From Pectobacterium brasiliense (GTDB lineage: Bacteria; Pseudomonadota; Gammaproteobacteria; Enterobacterales; Enterobacteriaceae), in NCBI RefSeq assembly GCF_013449685.1, contig NZ_JACDSF010000001.1, positions 55,806 through 119,805 of the forward strand: 64,000 nt of DNA, given 5' to 3'. This document shows positions 26,843-38,649 of this stretch, one piece after another. Both the position numbers and the translations under genes were made by a program. The notes below the pieces were generated by a model that saw only the letters and a list, made by a program, of their open reading frames with translations, made no database searches and was not told the DNA's origin. The number at the start of each line of letters is the position of its first letter. Position 1 is the first letter of the stretch.

Positions 26843-27763
26843 ATGTCTGATAATCATTCCCGTATTGTACTTGTCACCGGGGCGACTGGCATGCAGGGAA
26901 AGGGGGTTTTAAAAAATCTTATCTCCGGCGGATACCACGTTCGCGCTCTTACCACAAATGCAGACAGCGAAAAGGCTCGGGCGCTCAGCGTCATGGGAGC
27001 CGAGGTATGTCAGGGGAATTTTGACGATAACGCCTCACTGGATCGGGCTCTGAAGGGGGTGAATGCTGTCTTCTCTCTGCAACTGACCGATCCCTCAGGT
27101 CAGCATCGCGAGGTCATTCAGGCTAAATCTCTTATCGACGCGGCAAAAAGAAACGGCGTGCGGCATTTTATTCAGAGTACGGTTTCAGGCGCGGGTCAGC
27201 ATGCAACCGCCGACTGGTTTAAATCGGATAAGTGGTCAGCCGATTACTGGAATGACAAAATGGCGGTTCAGGACGAGGTTCGAAGAGCCGGATTTGAGAG
27301 ATATACTATTCTGAAACCCGCATTGTTTATGGAAAACCTGCTTCCTCCAAAAGCCGCGGGTATGTATGCCGGTCTGGAGACGGGACGCCTGGTTTCCCGC
27401 ATATCCGCCAGTACTAAAATCGCTTGGATATCATCAGAAACACTCGCATCTGCAGTACGTTTCTCCCTGGAAAATCCTGATGTTATGAATGGATATGAGC
27501 TGGAGCTGGCTGATACCTTAGCCACTCCGTCCGAAGTGGCTGTAACGCTTTCCCAGGTAACCGGCTCTGCCGTCAGCTACGAATATGCAGAGAGTCAGAC
27601 CATGCTGGATATGGGGTTCAGACCCGGTGTCATCAATGCTCAGGAATGGCAGGCAGAAGTCGGATATCCTGCTGTACCCGATGAGGCTAACAGGCTGGGC
27701 ATAAGCACCCTCTCTCTCTGGGACTGGGTAACTATGCACAAAGATGAGTTTGATATTGCCTGA
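26843..27763 (+). CDS. NmrA-like NAD(P)-binding protein
   Basis: A 306-residue atypical short-chain dehydrogenase of the NmrA/HSCARG type. The Rossmann motif VTGATGMQGKGVLKNL lies at residues 11-26; FIQSTVSGAGQH and KPALFMENLLPPK follow. Such proteins bind NAD(P)H as sensors or reduce small substrates; which applies here is unknown. GAGGAAC precedes the ATG. It heads a short run with the SnoaL-like and YjbR-like genes (81 and 132 bases apart) inside the transposed element. Confidence 0.82.
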   Translation: MSDNHSRIVLVTGATGMQGKGVLKNLISGGYHVRALTTNADSEKARALSVMGAEVCQGNFDDNASLDRALKGVNAVFSLQLTDPSGQHREVIQAKSLIDAAKRNGVRHFIQSTVSGAGQHATADWFKSDKWSADYWNDKMAVQDEVRRAGFERYTILKPALFMENLLPPKAAGMYAGLETGRLVSRISASTKIAWISSETLASAVRFSLENPDVMNGYELELADTLATPSEVAVTLSQVTGSAVSYEYAESQTMLDMGFRPGVINAQEWQAEVGYPAVPDEANRLGISTLSLWDWVTMHKDEFDIA

Positions 27764-27844
27764 TTATCAGAGACCGGTTTATTCGTGAAACCTGCAATCG
27801 TCCAATGAGCACTGTTCCGGTAGCAAGTTTAAAAGGAAGCTTTT

Positions 27845-28303
27845 ATGTCAGAATCCACTCAAACTTATGAACAGAACTACTCTGATGATGAGCGCAGACT
27901 TGCCGAACACCTTATCAGCCTTGAAAGGTCGGCACTAGACAAGTGGTTTCAGGGAGACACATCCGGCTATGAATCACTCTGGTCAAAACGCAGCTTTACT
28001 TATTTTGATGCTGTAGTGAAAGAAAGGGTGGATGACCATGATGCTATCAAAAACTTCCTGAAATCGATCGACGGAAAACTGTTCGCTGCCAGTTACGATT
28101 TTCGCCAGCCCAGGGTTCAGGCGGGTAAAGACATGGCCGTACTCACCTATCAGCTGTATGCAAAAACGAACCTGATTGACATGGAATACAACGTCATTGA
28201 AGTTTTCCAGAAAGAAGAAGACCACTGGCGGGTTATTCATTCAACCTGGTCATTTATTCGCCCGATGGATAAAAATTTCGCCTCTGAAGACAGCGTTATA
28301 TGA
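27845..28303 (+). CDS. SnoaL/DUF4440-type NTF2-fold protein
   Basis: A 152-residue protein with the NTF2-like cone fold pattern: LISLERSALDKWFQGDTSGYESLW near residue 25, a central strand set (DMAVLTYQLYA) and HWRVIHSTWSFIRP at the C-terminus, typical of DUF4440. Members are small enzymes or ligand-binding proteins; no function can be fixed. AAAAGGAAGC precedes the ATG. It is probably cotranscribed with the NmrA-like gene. Confidence 0.75.
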   Translation: MSESTQTYEQNYSDDERRLAEHLISLERSALDKWFQGDTSGYESLWSKRSFTYFDAVVKERVDDHDAIKNFLKSIDGKLFAASYDFRQPRVQAGKDMAVLTYQLYAKTNLIDMEYNVIEVFQKEEDHWRVIHSTWSFIRPMDKNFASEDSVI

Positions 28304-28435
28304 GTGATGTGCATTTAGCTCGGAACCGTTTTTTTTAAATGCTCCAGGATTGAGGGCTTTAAACAAGGTCCTTCAGACACAGCGAAAGATGCCTGTCGGG
28401 TGTATTTTCTGTAAATCAACACTGCAGGAGTGGTT

Positions 28436-28792
28436 ATGAAAAGAGATACGTTATTCAGGTACGCTCGGGAACATTTTCACTCAGAGCCTGAGTATCTGTG
28501 GAGTAATTTGCCTGATTACGCCGTACTTCGTCATCACAAAGGTGACAAATGGTTTGGTATCGTGATGAACGTGCCGGGTACAAAGCTGGGGCTTGAAACG
28601 GATGATTCGGTTGACATACTTGACGTGAAAGTCAGGCCTGAACACATAGGGTCACTACGCCAGAAGGACGGCATTTTGCCAGCCTATCACATGAATAAGG
28701 AACACTGGATTAGTGTGATTCTCTCTGGGCCGTTGTCGGCGAATGAAATACATGACCTGCTTGCTGAAAGCCATGAGCTGACCTCAGGCTAA
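28436..28792 (+). CDS. MmcQ/YjbR-family protein
   Basis: A 118-residue protein of the MmcQ/YjbR group (PDYAVLRHHKGDKWFGIVMNV, VRPEHIGSLRQ, GILPAYHMNKEHWISVIL), a CyaY-like fold often annotated as DNA-binding without firm proof. AGGAG five bases before the ATG at 28436 sets the start; a GTG two codons earlier is less likely. It is the last recognisable gene of the transposed element. Confidence 0.85.
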   Translation: MKRDTLFRYAREHFHSEPEYLWSNLPDYAVLRHHKGDKWFGIVMNVPGTKLGLETDDSVDILDVKVRPEHIGSLRQKDGILPAYHMNKEHWISVILSGPLSANEIHDLLAESHELTSG

Positions 28793-29069
28793 GACCTTTA
28801 TACGGGGTATACGTTATTTAACCATTCCGTATACCCTGCATGTGACCTCTGTTTTTACCAGTACAGAAGAGCCTCTTTAGTCAATACTATATGGTGCTGC
28901 GAAACTTAATCTTTTCTTCACCTAAGATCTGAATAATCAGGACCGGATCTTACTCAATTGGTTGGTGTATTACAGGTTGTTGTAGAAACAGGGAAGCGCA
29001 TGGAATAAGATGCAGCAGAATGGATAATTTGGCTGTGGAAGCGTGTATTTAGCTTTTGCAGGAAACAAA
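28793..29069. other. Non-coding tail of the IS-bounded element
   Basis: About 280 bases between the YjbR-like stop and the right end of the element. I see no open gene and no clear piece of an OrfB integrase. A short hairpin-like ATACGGGGTATACGTTATTT... segment lies just after 28800. The stretch is probably decayed transposon DNA. Confidence 0.4.
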
Positions 29070-29098
29070 AAAGAGTCCATGTATTCCATGGACTCTTT
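29070..29098 (-). terminator. Terminator of the beta-glucoside operon
   Basis: A perfect 12-bp stem, AAAGAGTCCATG (29070-29081) with CATGGACTCTTT (29087-29098), five-base loop. On the minus strand it is followed by a T-run, making a strong terminator for the porin operon. It lies inside the right end of the IS-bounded element. Confidence 0.8.
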
Positions 29099-29161
29099 CT
29101 GAGATGCCTCGATTATTATGTCCAACTTTTGGGGGCAGTACATAAAGAGGCCAATTTAACG

Positions 29162-30865
<1,704 letters not shown>

Positions 30866-30881
30866 TTAAATAACTCTAGCT

Positions 30882-32354
<1,473 letters not shown>

Positions 32355-32368
32355 TTAATTGAAAAATG

Positions 32369-33739
32369 CTATACTTTTATGTCTGTTTTTCTCATAAATA
32401 AAGTGGTCAAAGAGTAAGACATGACAAAGCTAATACATAATCCTATAATTGCATGTACAAAATTAATGCTATTTTCAGGATCTACAAATATAGGTAAGGT
32501 TGTTAATCCTGTTGGTGCCAGTGCTAAACGTTTCACGCCAAAGAAACCCACGTAAAGACCTGCAATCCCACCAGAAATCATTACGGCATAAAAAGGCTTT
32601 CTAAATTTTAAATTAACACCGTATAACGCAGGTTCAGTGATACCAAGTAGACCAGTAAAACCAGCAGCATTAGCCATTGACTTGAAATCCCTATCAACGG
32701 CTAAGCGTGCAACTGCGAGCGCTGCGGCACCTTGAGCAATATTTGCCATCAAGAACCCTGCACCAGCCATGTCAAAACCATAAGTAGCAATAGAGGTAAT
32801 CACTAAAGGAATTGTCACAGCATAATGCATACCAGTCATGATGAATATTGGAGAGAATATTCCGAATATGACAGGTAAAAGCCAGGTGAAATTCGAATTT
32901 ATATAATTAATTGCGAAGCCTAACCCACTGCCGAAATAGACCCCAAGAGGAGCAATAAGTGTTAGTGCTAATGGAGCCATGATCAAAACAGTTAAAAATG
33001 GCTTCAGAAAGAAAACTAACGAACTGGGGGAGATGCGATCTGCTAAACGCTCGACATATGAGGCTAGCCATATGACAAGTATAATTGGAATAACTGTTGA
33101 ACCGTATGAAATTAGAGGGATATCTATCCCTAAAAAAGCTAAAGATCCTTTGGTGGCTTTAAGCTGTGTTAGTGCTGGATGCATCAACACGCCACCTAAG
33201 GTCATAGCGACATAAGGGTTCATTTTAAATTTTTGTGCTGCTGAATAGGCAAGCATTATTGGAAGAAAAAAGAATGCCGTGTCAGAAATAAATGTAAGTG
33301 TTATATAAATATCAGAATCTTTTTTTACTAACTCAGAAAGGGTCAATAGTATTAACAAAACCTTGACCATCGCTGCGCCAGTAATTGCGCTTAGGACCGG
33401 AGTGAAGATGCCTGTTATCGTATCAAGTACAGTAGAAACTATGCTCTTTTTAGTCGTTTTATTACTTGTTTTCCTCTCTGTTTTAACGTCGTTAGGAGAT
33501 AGCATTTTATCTATTTCTGAATAAATATGAGAAACATGCTGACCTAAGATAATTTGTAGTTGCCCACCACTCTCGACAACGCCAAGAACGCCTTTGAGAT
33601 TTTTTATATCCTCTTTATCTATTTTCACATTGTTCGCCAGTGTGATACGAAGGCGGGTAGCGCAATGTGCTAAGTGTGATATATTTTCTTGACCACCAAT
33701 TCTGATAAAGATTTTTTCTGCAAGCTCTTTGTAATCCAC
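32369..33739 (-). CDS. Beta-glucoside PTS EIIBC
   Basis: A 456-residue glucose-superfamily PTS permease. The EIIB domain is N-terminal with phospho-cysteine C26 (HCATRLRITL), followed from about residue 100 by the EIIC membrane domain (ITGIFTPVLSAITGAAM, GITEPALYGVNLK). There is no C-terminal EIIA, so phosphate must come from another EIIA such as Crr. First gene of the operon; it starts the divergent region with the AraC-type regulator. Confidence 0.9.
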   Translation of the reverse strand: MDYKELAEKIFIRIGGQENISHLAHCATRLRITLANNVKIDKEDIKNLKGVLGVVESGGQLQIILGQHVSHIYSEIDKMLSPNDVKTERKTSNKTTKKSIVSTVLDTITGIFTPVLSAITGAAMVKVLLILLTLSELVKKDSDIYITLTFISDTAFFFLPIMLAYSAAQKFKMNPYVAMTLGGVLMHPALTQLKATKGSLAFLGIDIPLISYGSTVIPIILVIWLASYVERLADRISPSSLVFFLKPFLTVLIMAPLALTLIAPLGVYFGSGLGFAINYINSNFTWLLPVIFGIFSPIFIMTGMHYAVTIPLVITSIATYGFDMAGAGFLMANIAQGAAALAVARLAVDRDFKSMANAAGFTGLLGITEPALYGVNLKFRKPFYAVMISGGIAGLYVGFFGVKRLALAPTGLTTLPIFVDPENSINFVHAIIGLCISFVMSYSLTTLFMRKTDIKV

Positions 33740-33977
33740 GGTGTTCTCTCTTATTTAAGAAAAATCATGTCTAATTTTTTATAACATCTCATGACCACTG
33801 CAATTAAATCACTCTCTTCGTAACTTAGACTATGGCAAAAACACATGATGGCACTGTCAAAATTCCATATCTCTTGCTAAGAGTCACATAACTGATACCT
33901 TAGTACCGTATTAGCATCGTTGAGCATGTGATGTTGCTGAGTGTAGGTGGTTTTAAGTGGCAAAAGAGGAAAAGTAA

Positions 33978-35015
33978 ATGGTAAACGCTGGTAAACTGGA
34001 TGCAGTTTTAGATGAAAAAATTAGAGAAATTACAGAAAGTGAAGCATTTTACCTTCAAAATCCAGGAGCGCTTAGTAAGAAATATGACCGTATTGCTAAA
34101 GTGGATATAGATGGGAAAAACATCTATTACTTTGAACTGACCGATCTTGATACTCATGCATTTGAAATAACAAGGAATTCTCGATTTACATCAGTGCTGG
34201 AGCATGTTCATTCCAGTTTGCACATGAGCTATGTCTATTCGGGAAAATCTACTATGAGTGTAGATGGTAAGTGTATATCGCTTGGTGAAAATGATGTTTG
34301 CTTTATTGATCGTAATGTAATTAGAAGTAAAGAATTCTTAGGTGAAAACGATATAATAATAAGCATTCATTTTGGTCATAAGTTTCTCACAAATAATTTT
34401 TTGAAAAAACTGACTAACCGAAGTTTCTTTTCTGATTTTATTGCGTCTGCACTTTCTGAAAACAACGACCACAAAAGTTATATATTTTTCCGGAGCAATA
34501 ATAATAAGAAAATACGAATGCTTTTCATGCAATTGATCTCTGAGTGTTATAATAAAAACTCCTACTCAAATGAAATAATAAGCTGTTATTTGTCGTTAAT
34601 TATGTTTGAGCTCATTATGATGTATAGAGAGAACCCAGCTCCACATGTGATTAATATTCCAAAGGAGGAAAGGGGTGATATTATTGATATTCTTAGTTAT
34701 ATTGATGATAATTTTATAACTTGTTCTCTTAAATCGTTAGCTAAAGAATTCGGATATAATGAAAAATATCTCTCTCATCTTATAAAAAATAAAACCGGCT
34801 TGGGATTTAAAGATATTCAAACAATGAAAAGAATTAAATATGCTGCACATTTACTTGAAACAAGTGCATTGCCAATTAGAGATGTATCAGAGAGGTCAGG
34901 TATTGCAAATGAAAATTTTTTCTATAAAAAATTCTTTCAAGAATATGGAAAAACACCAAAGGAATATAGGTGTGAATTTTCTTTTGAACAATTAATTGAA
35001 CAAAAGTTATTATGA
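33978..35015 (+). CDS. AraC-family transcriptional regulator
   Basis: A 345-residue regulator with an N-terminal cupin-like ligand domain and a C-terminal AraC DNA-binding domain of two helix-turn-helix units (FGYNEKYLSHLIKNKTG, SERSGIANENFFYKKFFQ, TPKEYR). Strongly AT-rich. It is divergent from the beta-glucoside operon and is the obvious candidate activator. Most enterobacterial bgl/arb systems use a BglG antiterminator instead. AGAGGAAAAG precedes the ATG. Confidence 0.87.
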   Translation: MVNAGKLDAVLDEKIREITESEAFYLQNPGALSKKYDRIAKVDIDGKNIYYFELTDLDTHAFEITRNSRFTSVLEHVHSSLHMSYVYSGKSTMSVDGKCISLGENDVCFIDRNVIRSKEFLGENDIIISIHFGHKFLTNNFLKKLTNRSFFSDFIASALSENNDHKSYIFFRSNNNKKIRMLFMQLISECYNKNSYSNEIISCYLSLIMFELIMMYRENPAPHVINIPKEERGDIIDILSYIDDNFITCSLKSLAKEFGYNEKYLSHLIKNKTGLGFKDIQTMKRIKYAAHLLETSALPIRDVSERSGIANENFFYKKFFQEYGKTPKEYRCEFSFEQLIEQKLL

Positions 35016-35090
35016 TGGTCTAATCAAGATTATATTTTGTTAAATATTCAGACTAATAAAGCTAAGGAGTGTTTAGCATTAATCATTGCT

Positions 35091-35219
35091 TATATCCCCG
35101 TCATGCTTCAAGTTACATGTGCGTTGGTTTCATTCTGTCACCCGAATCACTTACTTGAGTTAGCTCATTGGGATTTCCTTACTTTCCGTCTTCCTGATAC
35201 TCGAATTATGTGGAGTATA
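35091..35219. repeat. ERIC-like repeat, degenerate copy
   Basis: Same layout as the copies at 12643 and 47854 (catgcttcaagttacatgtg, core cacttacttgagttagctcat, end ctcgaattatg) but with many changes, including the usual end ttagggtata altered to tggagtata. The rest of the 384-base gap 35016-35399 shows no gene. Confidence 0.7.
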
Positions 35220-35399
35220 GAAAGCAACCTCTTTGATGAATGTCATGTCCCATAATAAGTGATTTTATGTCTATTCATTGTGGTATAAAGGAAATTATGA
35301 ATGATAAAGACAAGTATCGGGCTGGTAATTCGATGTTCAATATGTAATTAGCCGCTGGAAAAATCTACCGGCGGCTAATTATCCCAAATATATTTTAAA

Positions 35400-36599
35400 C
35401 TACGTACGGGGCAGCGATGTAATGCTGCTCTTGTGGTGCCGCGTAAGCAGGCGGGCGCATATCGCCAGCAGAGCGGCACAGAGCATGACCAGCGCCAGTG
35501 ATACTTTTGACGGCAGAGGAACGGCCATAGCCATCAGGCCCAGCGCCGCGCCGCCCGCCATCTGCACAAATCCTACCATCGCCGACGCAATCCCCGCCTC
35601 ATTGGAATAAGGCTCCAGTGCATAGCTGGTGGACGGCCCGATCAAAAATGCCAGACCGGCACAGGCCAGCGCGACAGGCAGCATGTAGGTTGGCCAGGTG
35701 TTTTGCATCGCTTCGGGTAAGAGAACGACGCCGCCAAGCAGCGAAAGAAACCCAGTTCCCATTAGCAGGCTACCGATAGCCAGGCAGCGCGGTCGGCCGA
35801 CTTTACGAATCATGCGATTTGCAAAGAAGCTGACGAGCATGATCCAAAAACCGTTTACGCCAAAGGCAATCGAAAACTCAAGCGGCGTGAGCCGAGCCTC
35901 ATTCATCAACACCACGGGAGAGAAGGTGACATAGGTCAATGCCATCCCCATGGCACCCGCGTTGACTGAGGCGAATCCCAGAAACTGGCGATCGGATAAC
36001 AGACGTGCGTATTGGCGCAGCGGCAAGCCGTGTACGGGAAGCGTTGAGTCTGGGCGCGTTTCAGGCAGGAAGCGGGTGACGAGTGCCAGTACCAGAACGC
36101 TGTAGCCCGCGAGGAACCAGAAGGGAGCACGCCAGCCGAAGGCTTCGGCCAACAGCCCGCCTAATAGCGGAGCCAGTGCCGGCACAATGTTCAGCGTGCC
36201 GTTAAGAAAGCCATAGGTTCTGGCGGCATCGTCGCCGTTCAGTTTGTCACGCACGCTGCTGAAAATGGCGACGGCAGTACAGCAGACGGCCAGCCCCTGA
36301 AAAAGACGTGAGAGGACGAATAGCGTGGCGCTGGTGGCTAGCGCGGCCATGATCGCACCGATGAGGTAGATAATCACGCCAGCCAGCGCCATAGGGCGTC
36401 GACCGTATTTATCGACCAGCGGCCCTGCTAGCAGTTGGCCTAATCCCATGATCAGAATAAACAGTGCGACGGTGGATTGAATCAGCGATTCAGGGCTGTT
36501 CAGCGCCACGGCGATGGCGGGAATAAGCGGTAAATAAATGTCTATACCCAGAGGGCCGAGTAGAACCAGAGTCAGTAAAATCAGAACAAATCTTTGCAT
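35400..36599 (-). CDS. MFS efflux transporter, Bcr/CflA family
   Basis: A 399-residue 12-helix DHA1 drug:H+ antiporter. The family signatures LGQLLAGPLVDKYGRRPM (loop 2-3) and GIDIYLPLIPAIA (helix 1, as in Bcr/CflA/Bmr-type proteins) are clear. Members export bicyclomycin, chloramphenicol or sugars; substrate here is unknown. It is alone on its strand between the repeat and the hemerythrin gene. Confidence 0.85.
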   Translation of the reverse strand: MQRFVLILLTLVLLGPLGIDIYLPLIPAIAVALNSPESLIQSTVALFILIMGLGQLLAGPLVDKYGRRPMALAGVIIYLIGAIMAALATSATLFVLSRLFQGLAVCCTAVAIFSSVRDKLNGDDAARTYGFLNGTLNIVPALAPLLGGLLAEAFGWRAPFWFLAGYSVLVLALVTRFLPETRPDSTLPVHGLPLRQYARLLSDRQFLGFASVNAGAMGMALTYVTFSPVVLMNEARLTPLEFSIAFGVNGFWIMLVSFFANRMIRKVGRPRCLAIGSLLMGTGFLSLLGGVVLLPEAMQNTWPTYMLPVALACAGLAFLIGPSTSYALEPYSNEAGIASAMVGFVQMAGGAALGLMAMAVPLPSKVSLALVMLCAALLAICARLLTRHHKSSITSLPRT

Positions 36600-36739
36600 A
36601 ACAAAAACAGAAATCTATGTTTTATGGGTTCGACAGGGTAATGCGCACACTGGCGGAAAGAAAGCGTTATCTTTGTGACAATGTCACGATGATGTGAAGG
36701 GAAATAGCGTGGCGAGGTTGTATGAAGGCGCTAATCAAT

Positions 36740-36767
36740 AGGGCGGAGCAGAGATTTTCCGCCCTTT
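36740..36767 (-). terminator. Hairpin after the hemerythrin gene
   Basis: AGGGCGGA (36740-36747) with TCCGCCCT (36758-36765), ten-base loop. It lies downstream of the minus-strand hemerythrin gene; the T-run is weak. Confidence 0.5.
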
Positions 36768-36788
36768 AGTCAAACATGCTTAATCCAC

Positions 36789-37199
36789 TCAGGCCGTTTC
36801 AATGCGGGGATAAAAATCGTGATTCTCCCTCTGCATACGTTCATAGACCTTACGCAACACGTTATTGGCATCAGCCCGGAAATCCCTATCGTGCCCTATC
36901 AGTTGTGAAGCCGTATTCCAGCGACGGGAAAATGCATCGTAGTCTGCGGCAATGGTTTGCATTTCATTCTGATAATGCTGACTCATCTTCGTTAGCTGCG
37001 CGTCACCGCTGCGCTGAAGCGAAGGGTAAAGCACGCGATCTTCTGCGGAAAGGTGCAGCTTGATGGTTGAACTCATGGCGACGATGGCGCGGGCGATGTC
37101 AGTGGCGTTCTCCGTCACGCCTTCTCGTGATAGCCGACGCAGGGTATCAATGCTTTCGAGTATTTCGTTGTGCTGGTGTTTGAATTTATCAATGTTCAT
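36789..37199 (-). CDS. Hemerythrin HHE-domain protein
   Basis: A 136-residue four-helix protein with the hemerythrin-like metal ligands: H10, H49-x3-E53 (HLSAEDRVLYP), H75-x3-E79 and H127 (NHDFYPRI). Such proteins bind a di-iron centre and take part in oxygen, NO or iron-sulfur repair responses. No neighbour clarifies the role. Starts from an ATG preceded by AGAATCGCTT, a weak ribosome site. Confidence 0.82.
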   Translation of the reverse strand: MNIDKFKHQHNEILESIDTLRRLSREGVTENATDIARAIVAMSSTIKLHLSAEDRVLYPSLQRSGDAQLTKMSQHYQNEMQTIAADYDAFSRRWNTASQLIGHDRDFRADANNVLRKVYERMQRENHDFYPRIETA

Positions 37200-37283
37200 A
37201 AGCGATTCTCTATGCAGGTATAATGCTATTTATAATACATGTATTTTAAATGCATGTTTATAGAAAAATGCCCAGAAAGAGAA

Positions 37284-37328
37284 AATCAGCCAGCTAACGA
37301 TTAATCATTAACAGATAACTGGCTGATT
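37284..37328 (-). terminator. Terminator after yeaH
   Basis: AATCAGCCAG (37284-37293) pairs with CTGGCTGATT (37319-37328). On the minus strand a TTTTC run follows. It ends the yeaGH operon. Confidence 0.65.
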
Positions 37329-37338
37329 GAGAGGAGGG

Positions 37339-38613
37339 TCAATGCCCTACCGTTTGTTTACGGAAGAGTTCACGGAAGACAGGGTAGATATCATCCTGAT
37401 CGCGGATATGCTGCATGGCGAAATTATCGAATGTATCGCGCAGCGTTTCATATTCGCGCCAGAGCGTCTGGTGTGAACGCCGGGTGATTTCAATATAGCT
37501 ATAATAACGCACCATCGGCAGAAGCTGATTTGCCAGAATCTGGTGACACAGTGGTGAGTCATCAGCCCAGTTATCGCCATCCGACGCCTGTGCCGCATAG
37601 ATGTTCCACTGTGACGGATCGTAACGCTCGCGAACCACTTCCTCCATCAGCTTTAATGCACTGGAGACAATGGTGCCGCCGGTTTCCTGAGAGTAGAAGA
37701 ACTCCTGTTCATCAACCTCTTTCGCCTGCGTATGGTGGCGAATGTAGACGACGTCGACGTTTTTATAATTTCGGCTGAGGAACAGATACAGCAGAATATA
37801 AAAGCGCTTCACCATGTCTTTCGTCGCCTGATCCATCGAACCAGACACGTCCATCAAACAGAACATCACCGCCTGGCTCGACGGTTCGGCCCGACGCTCG
37901 TAGTTCCTGTAGCGCAGGTCAAACGTATCAATAAACGGCACGCGGGCGATTTTCTGGCGCAGTTCGTTAATTTCCTGCCGCAGCCGTTCCTCTTCCAGCA
38001 ATTGTGCAGGTTCGGTATGCGCCAGCTGTTCCAGCGTCTCTTCCAGTTCATGCAACGTGCGCCGTTTACCCGCTGTCATCGCCATACGGCGTGCCAGCGA
38101 GTTTTGCAGCGAACGTACCACGCTGATATTGGCAGGAACGCCGTTAGCGGTGTACCCGGCGCGGTGCGTTTTGTACTCGGTCATCTGCCGATGCTGGGTC
38201 TTCTTCAGATTCGGCAGCGCCAGATCTTCAAACAGCAGGTCCAGATATTCGTCTTTGGAGATCTGAAAGACAAATTCATCTTCGCCTTCGCCATCTTTAC
38301 TGGCATCCCCCTGACCGGAACCACCGCCGCCACCTCCTTGTGGCCGCTCGATTTTGTCGTTCTGTACAAAGTGATCGTTGCCCGGGTGGACGCGGTGGCG
38401 GCGTCCTCCACGGCCTTGATGGAACATCGGTTCGTTGATGTCTGCATTGGGGATCGAGACTGACTCCCCGCTTTCGATGTCGGTCACCGAACGCTTATTA
38501 ATGGCCTCGGAAATCGACTGTTTTATTTGCGACTTATAGCGGCGCAGAAAGCGTTGGCGGTTCACCGTGCTTTTGTTTTTGCCGTTCAGTCGTCGGTCAA
38601 TAAAATAGGCCAT
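37339..38613 (-). CDS. yeaH: Stress-response protein YeaH
   Basis: A 424-residue UPF0229 protein, colinear with E. coli YeaH. A von Willebrand A-like domain is visible ([11 protein letters not shown], a MIDAS-type D-x-S-x-S), preceded by a Gly-rich linker ([11 protein letters not shown]). It is cotranscribed with yeaG and with it belongs to the RpoS/nitrogen starvation response in E. coli. The ATG at 38613 has GGGGGA just before it; an earlier ATG at 38640 would overlap the end of yeaG. Confidence 0.94.
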   Translation of the reverse strand: MAYFIDRRLNGKNKSTVNRQRFLRRYKSQIKQSISEAINKRSVTDIESGESVSIPNADINEPMFHQGRGGRRHRVHPGNDHFVQNDKIERPQGGGGGGSGQGDASKDGEGEDEFVFQISKDEYLDLLFEDLALPNLKKTQHRQMTEYKTHRAGYTANGVPANISVVRSLQNSLARRMAMTAGKRRTLHELEETLEQLAHTEPAQLLEEERLRQEINELRQKIARVPFIDTFDLRYRNYERRAEPSSQAVMFCLMDVSGSMDQATKDMVKRFYILLYLFLSRNYKNVDVVYIRHHTQAKEVDEQEFFYSQETGGTIVSSALKLMEEVVRERYDPSQWNIYAAQASDGDNWADDSPLCHQILANQLLPMVRYYSYIEITRRSHQTLWREYETLRDTFDNFAMQHIRDQDDIYPVFRELFRKQTVGH

Positions 38614-38649
38614 GTTTCCCCCAAACGCTGTTGCCAGCATCGTGCGTCA

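Larger units (their letters stand above)
24692..29142. mobile_element. IS3-family-bounded 4.45-kb cargo element
   Basis: The left end begins TGCACTGCACCCATTTAGTT and the right end, read inwards, begins TGTACTGCCCCCAAAAGTTG; both continue into GGAC. The two agree at about 19 of 24 positions with a one-base indel, typical of the IS150 group of IS3. The 3-bp TAA at 24689-24691 is repeated at 29143-29145 as a target duplication. Inside are a dead transposase orfA and six cargo genes. Removing the element and one TAA rebuilds a perfect hairpin, GGCCTCT-TAA-AGAGGCC, between dadA and the porin gene. Confidence 0.75.

Noticed and set aside
35037-35255. A 72-residue frame after the AraC-type gene
   Set aside because: Lies across the degenerate ERIC-like copy; no start context and no homology.
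37732-38463. A 243-residue plus-strand frame inside yeaH
   Set aside because: Antisense shadow of yeaH; composition typical of codon-biased complement frames (His/Arg/Val-rich).
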